A DNA stretch of 15,826 nt from Actinomycetota bacterium (GTDB lineage: Bacteria > Actinomycetota > Thermoleophilia > Solirubrobacterales > Solirubrobacteraceae). Location: positions 1-15,826 of the forward strand of contig WLNV01000017.1 of assembly GCA_009699615.1 (NCBI GenBank), read 5' to 3'. The notes beneath the pieces are model-generated. The model did not search any database and was not told the DNA's origin. It saw only the letters and a program-made list of their open reading frames with translations. Each line of letters starts with the position of its first letter. Position 1 is the first letter of the stretch. Both the position numbers and the translations under genes were made by a program. Shown in pieces: positions 1 through 5,889 of the stretch.

Positions 1-59
1 ACGTCGAGCTCGTCGGCGAGGTGCGTGCGGATTAATTCAAGGACGTCGTCGCGAGTCAT
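1..59 (-). CDS. acpP: Acyl carrier protein, N-terminal fragment (runs off the window)
   Basis: An ATG at 57-59 opens a frame that stays open to the window edge and reads MTRDDVLELIRTHLADELD, 19 residues. This amphipathic first helix with an acidic end resembles helix 1 of acyl carrier proteins, which carry acyl chains on a phosphopantetheine arm in fatty acid synthesis. The DSL attachment motif would lie outside the window and cannot be seen. The start lies inside the end of plsX (23-bp overlap), and plsX-acpP is a familiar neighbourhood, which supports the call. A TAGCTT box ends 8 nt before the ATG, so the gene could also have its own leaderless promoter inside plsX. With 19 residues visible, the identity rests largely on context. 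Confidence 0.6.
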   Translation of the reverse strand, partial: MTRDDVLELIRTHLADELD

Positions 60-1107
60 CAGGCGCAAAGCTAGCCACGCCTTCGGACGGGCCGCCAGCC
101 TCGGCGCTGGCCGAACGGCGCAGCGCACCGCCAGCTTCCAACATTGCTTCCGTGCGACCGACCAGATCGCCGTTCACTGCGCGAGCTGCCAGCAGGATCG
201 CCTGCGAGAAGCCGTAGCGCGTAAAGCGTCCGTGAGAAACGACCGCAAGACGCCTCAATCCGAGCATGTAGGCGCCCCCCGGGCCCTCGGGATCGATCTC
301 GTCGCGGAAACCCCGAAGAGCTGGCCGCAGTAGCGCGCCGCCCAGTTTCGCGCGCGGCGAGCTCGTCGCGGCAGCGCGTACGCCACCGACGACCGCCTGC
401 GAGATCCCTTCCATCACCTTCAGTGCGACGTTGCCCGTGAAGCCGTCGGTCACGATCACGTCGGCGACATCGGCTGCGAGGTCGTTGCCTTCGATGTTGC
501 CGACGAAGTCGAAAGTTGAGTGCGTCCCAGAACTGAGAGCCTGACCGGCCTCGATCACGACCGCCGTGCCACGCGTCGCTTCGCTTCCGTTTGAGAGCAG
601 CGCGACCCGCGGGCGCTCTTGGCCGAGCACGGTTGTCGCCAGAGCGGCGCCCATGAAGGCGAACTGAACGAGGTGCTCGCTGCGAACCTCCACGTTGGCT
701 CCGACATCAAGCAGCGTGACGGGGCTGCCAGGGATTGGCACCGGGGTCGCCAGCGCAGGACGGTAGATGCCCCGAGCGCGCTTGATCTCAAACAGCCCGG
801 CCGCCAGCGTCGCCCCTGTCGCACCGGCACTGACGAGCGCATCGGCGTCCCCACTTGCGACCGCGCGCGCCGCCTGCACAATCGAAGCAGCGGGCGTTGA
901 TCGAGCGGCCCGTGCCGGATCGGCCTCCTTCGCGATCGAGATCGGTGCGTCGACCACCTCAACCCCGTCGGCCACCTCACCGATCTGCTCGGCAGAGCCG
1001 TAGACGATCACCTTCACACCAAGCTCAGCTGCGATCGCAGCTCCTGCCGCTACTTCTGCAGGTCCAAGGTCGGCCCCGTTCGCGTCTACCGCGACGGTGA
1101 CGCTCAT
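37..1107 (-). CDS. plsX: Phosphate acyltransferase PlsX
   Basis: PlsX is a peripheral membrane enzyme that converts acyl-ACP plus phosphate to acyl-phosphate, the acyl donor for PlsY in phosphatidic acid synthesis. The 356-residue product has the usual length plus a short disordered Arg/Ser-rich tail. Family blocks visible are VSAGATGAT (92-100), DVGANVEVRSEHLVQFAFMG (134-153), VGNIEGND (202-209), VTDGFTGNVALKVMEG (219-234) and the SHGRF segment near 291. The N-terminal loop reads DANGADLGP (8-16), where the family usually has DAMGGD..P, a small deviation. The ATG at 1105-1107 sits 6 nt after the rpmF stop, so the two are surely co-transcribed. No strong Shine-Dalgarno is visible, which suggests translational coupling. 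The 3' end overlaps the downstream acpP start by 23 bp. Confidence 0.96.
   Translation of the reverse strand: MSVTVAVDANGADLGPAEVAAGAAIAAELGVKVIVYGSAEQIGEVADGVEVVDAPISIAKEADPARAARSTPAASIVQAARAVASGDADALVSAGATGATLAAGLFEIKRARGIYRPALATPVPIPGSPVTLLDVGANVEVRSEHLVQFAFMGAALATTVLGQERPRVALLSNGSEATRGTAVVIEAGQALSSGTHSTFDFVGNIEGNDLAADVADVIVTDGFTGNVALKVMEGISQAVVGGVRAAATSSPRAKLGGALLRPALRGFRDEIDPEGPGGAYMLGLRRLAVVSHGRFTRYGFSQAILLAARAVNGDLVGRTEAMLEAGGALRRSASAEAGGPSEGVASFAPDDSRRRP
68..73 (-). promoter_or_regulatory. Possible -10 box for acpP (inside plsX)
   Basis: TAGCTT on the minus strand ends 8 nt before the acpP ATG, the same geometry as boxes before other genes here. It lies in the plsX coding region and no -35 element is convincing. 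It could simply be coding sequence. Confidence 0.3.
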
Positions 1108-1113
1108 CGGCGA

Positions 1114-1302
1114 CTACTGGTCGGTGTTGGCCGGAGCGATGATTGAACGGCCGCCGTAAGTCCCACAGTTAGAGCAGACACGGTGCGCAAGGCGCGGCGC
1201 GCCGCACTCTGGGCAGCCCCCACCCGTCGGCGCTGCGATCCCGTGCTGGGCGCGGCGCTTTGCGGTACGGCTGTGTGACTGTCGTTGTTTAGGAACGGCC
1301 AT
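1114..1302 (-). CDS. rpmF: 50S ribosomal protein L32, zinc-binding form
   Basis: A 62-residue protein beginning MAVPKQRQSHSRTAKRRAQH, the standard basic N-terminus of bacterial L32, followed by two CXXC pairs (C30/C33 and C43/C46) that form a zinc ribbon. L32 is a small protein of the large ribosomal subunit near the peptidyl-transferase region. Because all four cysteines are present this is the C+ form. The gene is followed after 6 nt by plsX and preceded, after 40 nt, by the DUF177 gene: the DUF177-rpmF-plsX order seen in many bacteria. A TATCTT -10-like box ends 10 nt before the ATG and there is no Shine-Dalgarno, so it probably has its own near-leaderless start. Confidence 0.97.
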   Translation of the reverse strand: MAVPKQRQSHSRTAKRRAQHGIAAPTGGGCPECGAPRLAHRVCSNCGTYGGRSIIAPANTDQ

Positions 1303-1312
1303 TCGAAGGTCA

Positions 1313-1318
1313 AAGATA
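1313..1318 (-). promoter_or_regulatory. Putative -10 box for rpmF-plsX-acpP
   Basis: TATCTT on the minus strand, 10 nt before the rpmF ATG, in a 40-nt gap. It implies a transcript leader of only a few nucleotides. A 10-bp palindrome CCGGCGCCGG (1324-1333) lies just upstream. No -35 box is convincing. Confidence 0.45.
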
Positions 1319-1342
1319 GCGAACCGGCGCCGGAAGCCGCAT

Positions 1343-1858
1343 TCAGTCGAACTTCAGCTCGTCCAGTTTCGACCAGCGGGGGTCCTTGTCGGCCTCGTGC
1401 TCGTGCCCTGGATCAAGGTTCAAATCAATCCCGCAGCGAGGGCAGAGACCTAGGCATTGTGGCTTGCAGATGACCTGCGTCGGCAGCGCGAGAGCCAACG
1501 AGTCGTGCGCCCACTGGTCGAGCGAGACAATCGAGCCGTTGAGGTATGGACTGTCCAGCTCCTCGCCGCCATCGAGCTGATCAACCTCGCGCACTTCAAC
1601 CGTGATCTTGCGTTCAGCCGGCCCGAGGCACCGCATGCAGGTGCCGCGCATCGTGGTCTCAAATTGCAGCTTCAGCGACCAGCCCTCGCTGTTCATTCGC
1701 GTGACGTCTACGACCACCGGGCAGGGCTGCGGCTCCGGTCGGTAAGGCTCCCCGGCGAATTCGAATTCGCCAAGCTCGGCTTCCAGTTCGAGCCGCTTCC
1801 CTTCGACAGGGCTGAGCCCAAGGATCGCCAGATCGAACTTCTCCGAGTCACTCGCCAT
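1343..1858 (-). CDS. DUF177 (YceD-family) zinc-binding protein
   Basis: A 171-residue protein with the DUF177 hallmarks: a CMRCLGPAE segment (C74, C77), then CKPQCLGLCPRCGIDLN (C131, C135, C139, C142), and the characteristic C-terminal DPRWSKLDEL. The cysteines suggest a metal site. The family (YceD in E. coli, just upstream of rpmF) has been linked in plants and bacteria to 23S rRNA accumulation or large-subunit biogenesis, though its biochemical activity is not settled; acting at the ribosome is an inference from that and from the rpmF neighbour. It is separated by 41 nt from the acyl-CoA synthetase gene and by 40 nt from rpmF. A TAATCT box ends 7 nt before the ATG and no Shine-Dalgarno is present, so it may be transcribed leaderless from its own promoter. 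Confidence 0.93.
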   Translation of the reverse strand: MASDSEKFDLAILGLSPVEGKRLELEAELGEFEFAGEPYRPEPQPCPVVVDVTRMNSEGWSLKLQFETTMRGTCMRCLGPAERKITVEVREVDQLDGGEELDSPYLNGSIVSLDQWAHDSLALALPTQVICKPQCLGLCPRCGIDLNLDPGHEHEADKDPRWSKLDELKFD

Positions 1859-1865
1859 CGACAGC

Positions 1866-1871
1866 AGATTA
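1866..1871 (-). promoter_or_regulatory. Putative -10 box for the DUF177 gene
   Basis: TAATCT on the minus strand ends 7 nt before the ATG at 1858, placing the expected transcription start at the start codon. An inverted repeat with 6-bp arms (1864-1869 and 1893-1898) overlaps it. No clear -35 box. Confidence 0.45.
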
Positions 1872-1899
1872 GAGCGTCAGACAACCCAACCGATCTGCA

Positions 1900-3510
1900 T
1901 CAGTCGCTCGGCAGCTCGCGGCGCAGAACCTTGCCGGTTGCGTTTCGCGGCAACTCCTCGATGAAGAGCACCTCACGCGGCACCTTGTAGCGGGCCAGAC
2001 GCTCACGGACCAGCTCCTGAAGCTCGCCTTCGTCCGGGCCGTCCTGCCCGCTGCAGACGACGAAGGCGCGAAGCCTCTGCCCCCACTGTTCATCGACGAC
2101 GCCGATCACAGCGGCCTCTGAGACGCCGGGATGGTCGGCAAGAAGATCCTCAACCTCACGCGGGAAAACGTTCTCGCCGCCGGAGACAATCATCTCGTCA
2201 TCGCGGCCGTCGATGAAGAGGCGTCCCTGCGCATCAAAGTGGCCTACGTCGCCGGCCGACATCAGGCCTGAAATCTGCTGCTTGGTCTGCCCGCCGGTGT
2301 AGCCCTCGAAGCCAAGACCGTTGCCAACGAAGATCCGACCTGTCACGCCGACCTCGGAGACTGGTTGGTCTTGCTCGTCGAAGAGCCTTACGACCGTGCC
2401 ACGCGGCGGCCGCCCGGCGGTTCCCGGCGCGGCCCGGAGATCTTCCGGGCCGGCGACGGTCGCCCATGCCACCTCGGTCGATCCGTAGAGGTTGTAGAGC
2501 GTGTCACCGAAGCGATCCATCGCGCGCAGCGCCAACTCCCCAGGGAGGGCACTGCCACTGGCGGCGATCACCTTCAACCTTGAGAGGTCCACCCCAACCA
2601 GCGCATCTGCCGGAAGGTCGACCATCCGCTGCAACATCACTGGAACGACGACAAGTGCACCCGCTCCGTGGCGAGCGGCGGCGAACAGAGACTGCTTCGG
2701 GTCGAAGCCTCGCTGCAAGACGATCGTCGAGCCGAGCATCAGCGCCAGTGAGAAGTGAGCCATCCCCCAAGAATGGAAGAGCGGCGGCGCGATCAAGGTG
2801 ATCCCGCGCGCACGCAGCGGAATGACGTCGAGCAACGACGCCGCGGGTGCGAGCGAACTGGGCTGCTCGCGCTGCGCACCCTTCGGTGTGCCCGTCGTGC
2901 CGCTGGTGAGGATGATGATTCGACCCGGCGAAGGAGGCGGATCGTGCGGGTCGGTTGACTGGCCTGCACGGAGCTGGTCAAGCGTCCGTTGAGGTGAGCT
3001 GCCGACGCGGTCGGTCCAGGCGACGAAGGCCGTCCGCCCTTTGCTCGCGTCGGCGACGGTTTCGCTGAACTCGTCGTCGTAGATGATTGCGATCGGGTTC
3101 TCCTGATCGCAGACTTCACTGACCTGCGGCGCGGCGAACATCGTGTTGAGAAAGATCAGGTTGGCGCCAATCCGGTCGGCAGCGACCGTCACCTCAACGA
3201 AGTAACGATGGTTGCGGCAGAGCACGGCGATCCCATCTCCAGGACCGACTCCTGCGTCGGAGAGGCCGCGTGCCAGCGCGTTCGCCCTCCGATCGAGCTC
3301 TGCGTAGCTCAGGGAGCCTTCGTCATCGATCAGCGCCGTCGCGCTCGGACGACGGACCGCGGCGCTGGCGTAGCCGCCAGCGATCGAAGTTCCCCAGCGC
3401 CGCAGCACGTCAAGCGACTTCAGCACCACCAGCGGATTCTCCGGTTTGACCATTCCAGCGCGAGCGAATGTTCGCGCGACGAAGGCCGCCTCTCCGATCT
3501 TTTCGCGCAT
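1900..3510 (-). CDS. Fatty acyl-CoA synthetase / AMP-forming ligase (FadD12-like)
   Basis: An ANL-superfamily ligase of 536 residues that would activate a carboxylic acid, probably a fatty acid, with ATP to an acyl-adenylate and then to acyl-CoA. Visible motifs: the ATP-binding loop LTSGTTGTPKG (201-211), YGSTE (342-346), GD at 420-421, the hinge GRDDE (435-439) followed by GGENVFPREVE, and the catalytic lysine K527 in PRNATGK. The full N-terminus (leucine/arginine-rich lead-in, then RRWGTSIAGGYASAAVRRPSATALI) matches actinobacterial FadD12-type enzymes, which supports the ATG at 3508-3510. The exact substrate cannot be read from sequence; fatty acid is inferred from family and from plsX, acpP and fakA nearby. 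It is divergent from the plus-strand nuclease-like gene across 92 bp. A TAGGCT box ends 7 nt before the ATG, so the transcript is probably leaderless. Confidence 0.9.
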   Translation of the reverse strand: MREKIGEAAFVARTFARAGMVKPENPLVVLKSLDVLRRWGTSIAGGYASAAVRRPSATALIDDEGSLSYAELDRRANALARGLSDAGVGPGDGIAVLCRNHRYFVEVTVAADRIGANLIFLNTMFAAPQVSEVCDQENPIAIIYDDEFSETVADASKGRTAFVAWTDRVGSSPQRTLDQLRAGQSTDPHDPPPSPGRIIILTSGTTGTPKGAQREQPSSLAPAASLLDVIPLRARGITLIAPPLFHSWGMAHFSLALMLGSTIVLQRGFDPKQSLFAAARHGAGALVVVPVMLQRMVDLPADALVGVDLSRLKVIAASGSALPGELALRAMDRFGDTLYNLYGSTEVAWATVAGPEDLRAAPGTAGRPPRGTVVRLFDEQDQPVSEVGVTGRIFVGNGLGFEGYTGGQTKQQISGLMSAGDVGHFDAQGRLFIDGRDDEMIVSGGENVFPREVEDLLADHPGVSEAAVIGVVDEQWGQRLRAFVVCSGQDGPDEGELQELVRERLARYKVPREVLFIEELPRNATGKVLRRELPSD

Positions 3511-3517
3511 CGGTGCC

Positions 3518-3523
3518 AGCCTA
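3518..3523 (-). promoter_or_regulatory. Putative -10 box for the acyl-CoA synthetase gene
   Basis: TAGGCT on the minus strand ends 7 nt before the ATG at 3510, consistent with a leaderless start. It lies in one arm of a nested inverted repeat (3518-3547), so a repressor bound there would block it. Confidence 0.45.
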
Positions 3524-3547
3524 CCGAGAGCGGAGCCGCTGGAGGCT
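3518..3547. promoter_or_regulatory. Nested inverted repeat over the acyl-CoA synthetase promoter (possible operator)
   Basis: Outer arms AGCCT (3518-3522) and AGGCT (3543-3547) enclose inner arms AGCGG (3529-3533) and CCGCT (3536-3540) with a 2-nt centre. The outer arm overlaps the -10 box. This is what an operator for a dimeric repressor could look like, but short GC-rich dyads also arise by chance. Confidence 0.25.
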
Positions 3548-3587
3548 CGTGCTGCGAAGCGGCCTGCGGTCTGTCAGAAGCGGCGCG

Positions 3588-3593
3588 TACCGT
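3588..3593 (+). promoter_or_regulatory. Putative -10 box for the coiled-coil nuclease-like gene
   Basis: TACCGT ends 9 nt before the ATG at 3603. No Shine-Dalgarno precedes the ATG, so a leader of 0-3 nt is likely. No convincing -35 element. Confidence 0.4.
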
Positions 3594-3602
3594 GCAACTT
3601 AG

Positions 3603-4901
3603 ATGTCGGTGGAACCAATCACTTCAATCACGGCCGAGCAGGTGAGACTGCTTGGAGATCAGCTGTTGATCGACGGACTCACAGTCGACGATGAAGCAAC
3701 CATCACGCTGGCGCGCGAACGCGAGGCCGCAGGCGAAAGCCTCGATGCGCTCGTCAGCCAGGCAATTGAGATTGGTGCGCGGATTCTGCAACGCGAGCAG
3801 ACAGCATCGGACACGGAGTTCGTCAAGGCCGAGTTTGAGCGTCAGGCGCACGAGGTTGAGCAGCAGTTCAACGAGAGCGCGCAGAAGGTAACCGACGGCT
3901 TCAAGACGCAGATAGACGCAACCTTCGACGCTGACGCCGGTCTGCTGCCGAAGCTGCTCGATCGTCACTTCGGAGAGAACTCCAGCAGCGCCGTTCAGAA
4001 CCAAGTCAAGGCACTCGTCGAGGAGATGCTGCGGACGCACCGTGAGGCGCTGACAAAGCAGTTCACGGCCGACGATGAGAGCAACCCACTGATCCAATTC
4101 CAGAAGCTGACGACCGAGATCATCAAGCAGGCCTCCGAACAGCAGGCCAAACAGCTACTCGAGATGAACCGCACGATCACCGAGATGCAGAAGACGATTG
4201 CCGGCTCAGAGGCCGAGGCCGAAGGAGCAGAGAAGCTGGCCGAGGCCGAAGCCCGCGGCACAGCCAAGGGCCGCAGCTACGAGGAGCAGGTCGCCGAGGC
4301 GATCGCAGCGATTGCACAAGGCCGCGGCGACAGCGCCGAGGCCGTCGGCGAGAAGACCGAAGGCGGCGGCAAGAAGGGCGACGTCGTCGTCGAGATCGAA
4401 GCCCAAGGCGGGCCAGCCCGCGGGCGGATCGCATTCGAAGCCAAGAACTCGCGGCTCAGCCGTAACGACGCGATCGCGACTCTCGACGAAGCCCGCTCGC
4501 AGCGCAGCGCCGGCTACGCAGTCCTAGTCGTACCGAGCGATGCCCACGCTCCAGCCAAGTTCAACCCGCTCGAGGAGCTGCACGGCAACAAGATTGTCGT
4601 CACCTTCGACCCTGAAACCGATTCCTCGTTGGTGCTCGAGACCGGCTACCTGCTAGCGCGGGCGCGCATTCTGATGGCCAGCCCTGAAGGCGAAGAGATC
4701 GACGGCGTTGCAGTTAGGCAGGCCGCCGGCCGCGCGCTCGACCTGCTGAAGAAGGTCTCTGGCATCAAGAGCTCGCTGACCGCGGCGAGCAACCAGATCC
4801 TCAAGACCTCGGAGACAGTTGACGACCTAGCCAACTCGGTCCGTGAACAGCTCGACGAGATCGCCGCGCTGACGAACCCTGCAAGCAGCGAAGACGCCTA
4901 A
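3603..4901 (+). CDS. Coiled-coil protein with predicted PD-(D/E)XK nuclease-fold domain
   Basis: The only plus-strand gene, 432 residues, soluble. Residues 1-60 are helical; about 65-215 is a long Glu/Gln/Ala-rich coiled coil. The core from about 222 to 357 has the order expected of a PD-(D/E)XK fold: a helix with E227/E228 (GRSYEEQV), then GD at 259-260 (KKGDVVVEIEA), then a strand ending in E279-A-K281 (RIAFEAKNSR), then a helix and the strand AGYAVLVVPSD. The E...D...EXK set matches the metal-binding and catalytic residues of nuclease-fold proteins. The tail (about 365-425) is again helical. The layout resembles RmuC and DUF2130 proteins, but I do not recognise the family by name and DNA cleavage is an inference. 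No methyltransferase or other defence partner adjoins. It has its own likely leaderless promoter and its 3' end faces the SepIVA-like gene with 6 bp between stops. Codon use looks like its neighbours, so recent transfer is not evident. Confidence 0.8.
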   Translation: MSVEPITSITAEQVRLLGDQLLIDGLTVDDEATITLAREREAAGESLDALVSQAIEIGARILQREQTASDTEFVKAEFERQAHEVEQQFNESAQKVTDGFKTQIDATFDADAGLLPKLLDRHFGENSSSAVQNQVKALVEEMLRTHREALTKQFTADDESNPLIQFQKLTTEIIKQASEQQAKQLLEMNRTITEMQKTIAGSEAEAEGAEKLAEAEARGTAKGRSYEEQVAEAIAAIAQGRGDSAEAVGEKTEGGGKKGDVVVEIEAQGGPARGRIAFEAKNSRLSRNDAIATLDEARSQRSAGYAVLVVPSDAHAPAKFNPLEELHGNKIVVTFDPETDSSLVLETGYLLARARILMASPEGEEIDGVAVRQAAGRALDLLKKVSGIKSSLTAASNQILKTSETVDDLANSVREQLDEIAALTNPASSEDA

Positions 4902-4907
4902 CTCAGA

Positions 4908-5375
4908 TCAGCGGCCGTCGGATGCTTCGTCATCGGCGCCCGCAAGCCGGTCACGGCCACGCTGCACGGCGGAGATGAACTTCGAAAGGTTGGTTTCAAG
5001 CGTGCCGAGAATCTCGTCGGCGTAGTCCTCTGCCCCTAGACGAATCTCGCGCTCGCGAACCTTCGCCTCTTCCATGATGTCGTCGGCTGCTCGCTCAGCT
5101 TCGCGCGTCACTGCCTCTCCGGCAATTAGCTGCGTCTGCTTCTCGTGACCTTCCTTGATCACGCGCTCGGCTTCGCGCTTCGCTTCGGCAAGCATCTCTT
5201 GGCGTTCCTTGACGATCCAGCGGGCCTGCTTGATCTCTTCCGGGATCGTGGCGCGCATCTGATCGAGGATGTCGTAGATCTCCTCTTTGTCCACACGAAC
5301 CTGGTCGGTGAGTGGCACCGGCTTGGCGTTGTGGATCAGATCATCAAGTTTGTCGATTAGTACGAGAACGTCCAT
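4908..5375 (-). CDS. SepIVA/DivIVA-like coiled-coil protein
   Basis: A 155-residue, highly charged, mostly coiled-coil protein. Its start (MDVLVLIDKLDDLIHNAKPV, then a VPLT segment, V28-D29 and IYDILDQMRATIPEEIKQA) lines up, from memory, with the N-terminus of mycobacterial SepIVA (Rv2927c), a cytoplasmic septation and membrane-domain protein. The C-terminal block (117-144, DYADEILGTLETNLSKFISA and QRGRDRL) also matches the SepIVA end. The central repeats of the mycobacterial protein are missing, giving about 60% of its length. A role in septum or membrane-domain organisation is inferred. Automated annotation often calls such proteins ATP synthase subunit B-like because of the coiled coil. 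It lies 16 nt downstream of coaD, with AAAGG (5385-5389) 9 nt before its ATG, and is the last gene of its operon. Confidence 0.8.
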   Translation of the reverse strand: MDVLVLIDKLDDLIHNAKPVPLTDQVRVDKEEIYDILDQMRATIPEEIKQARWIVKERQEMLAEAKREAERVIKEGHEKQTQLIAGEAVTREAERAADDIMEEAKVREREIRLGAEDYADEILGTLETNLSKFISAVQRGRDRLAGADDEASDGR

Positions 5376-5384
5376 AGCACGGTG

Positions 5385-5389
5385 CCTTT
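5385..5389 (-). promoter_or_regulatory. Shine-Dalgarno of the SepIVA-like gene
   Basis: AAAGG on the minus strand, 9 nt before the ATG at 5375, in the 16-nt gap after coaD. One of only two clear ribosome binding sites in the window, both inside operons. Confidence 0.6.
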
Positions 5390-5391
5390 CG

Positions 5392-5889
5392 CTAGCGAGC
5401 GAGTTCTTCCTTCAGTCGGGCTGCAACTTTTGGTGTGACGAGTTCATCGATCGTGCCGCCAAAGATCGCCAATTCCTTAATACCGCTTGAACTGATGAAG
5501 CTGTATTGCGGGCTGGCCATCATGTAGAGCGACTCTACATCGGGAGCCTGCTGGCGGTTGAGTTGGTTCATTTCGGTTTCGTATTCGAAGTCTGAGATTG
5601 CGCGAAGGCCCTTAACGATCGTCTTTGCGCCGATCTCGCGGGCGAAGTCGACGATTAGCGTGTCAAACGAAGCGGCGCGAACGCTCGGCAGGTCTGCGGT
5701 CGCGTCCTCAATGAACGAGATTCGCTCGTCAATGCTGAAGAGAGTCGACCCCTTGCGGACTGGATGGTTTACCACCGCGACGACGACCTCGTCGAAGATT
5801 TCAGCTGCGCGAGCGATCACGTCAACGTGACCCCTGGTGATCGGGTCATACGAGCCTGGGCAAACTGCGATCTTCTTGGGGTTGGTCAT
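5392..5889 (-). CDS. coaD: Pantetheine-phosphate adenylyltransferase
   Basis: CoaD transfers AMP from ATP to 4'-phosphopantetheine, giving dephospho-CoA in the penultimate step of coenzyme A synthesis. At 165 residues it has the normal length. Signature motifs are all visible: PGSYDPITRGHVD (11-23) with the nucleotidyltransferase T18-XX-H21 motif, KGLRAISDFEYETEMNQLNR (93-112) and FISSSGIKEL (131-140). The ATG at 5887-5889 overlaps the rsmD stop in an ATGA arrangement, which fixes the start and implies coupled translation. The rsmD-coaD pair is common in bacteria. CoA is the substrate of the acyl-CoA synthetase in this window and the donor of the ACP prosthetic arm. Confidence 0.97.
   Translation of the reverse strand: MTNPKKIAVCPGSYDPITRGHVDVIARAAEIFDEVVVAVVNHPVRKGSTLFSIDERISFIEDATADLPSVRAASFDTLIVDFAREIGAKTIVKGLRAISDFEYETEMNQLNRQQAPDVESLYMMASPQYSFISSSGIKELAIFGGTIDELVTPKVAARLKEELAR

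Noticed and set aside
3624..4097. 157-codon minus-strand open frame inside the nuclease-like gene
   Set aside because: It is the complement of the coiled-coil repeats and shows no motifs or start signals; the plus-strand frame is much longer and better supported.
3603..4901. Restriction-modification or other known defence system around the nuclease-like gene
   Set aside because: The neighbours are core metabolic and ribosomal genes; no methyltransferase, specificity subunit, ATPase partner or mobile-element sign is present.
4908..5375. ATP synthase F0 subunit b
   Set aside because: There is no N-terminal transmembrane helix and no other atp gene nearby; the end blocks fit SepIVA better.
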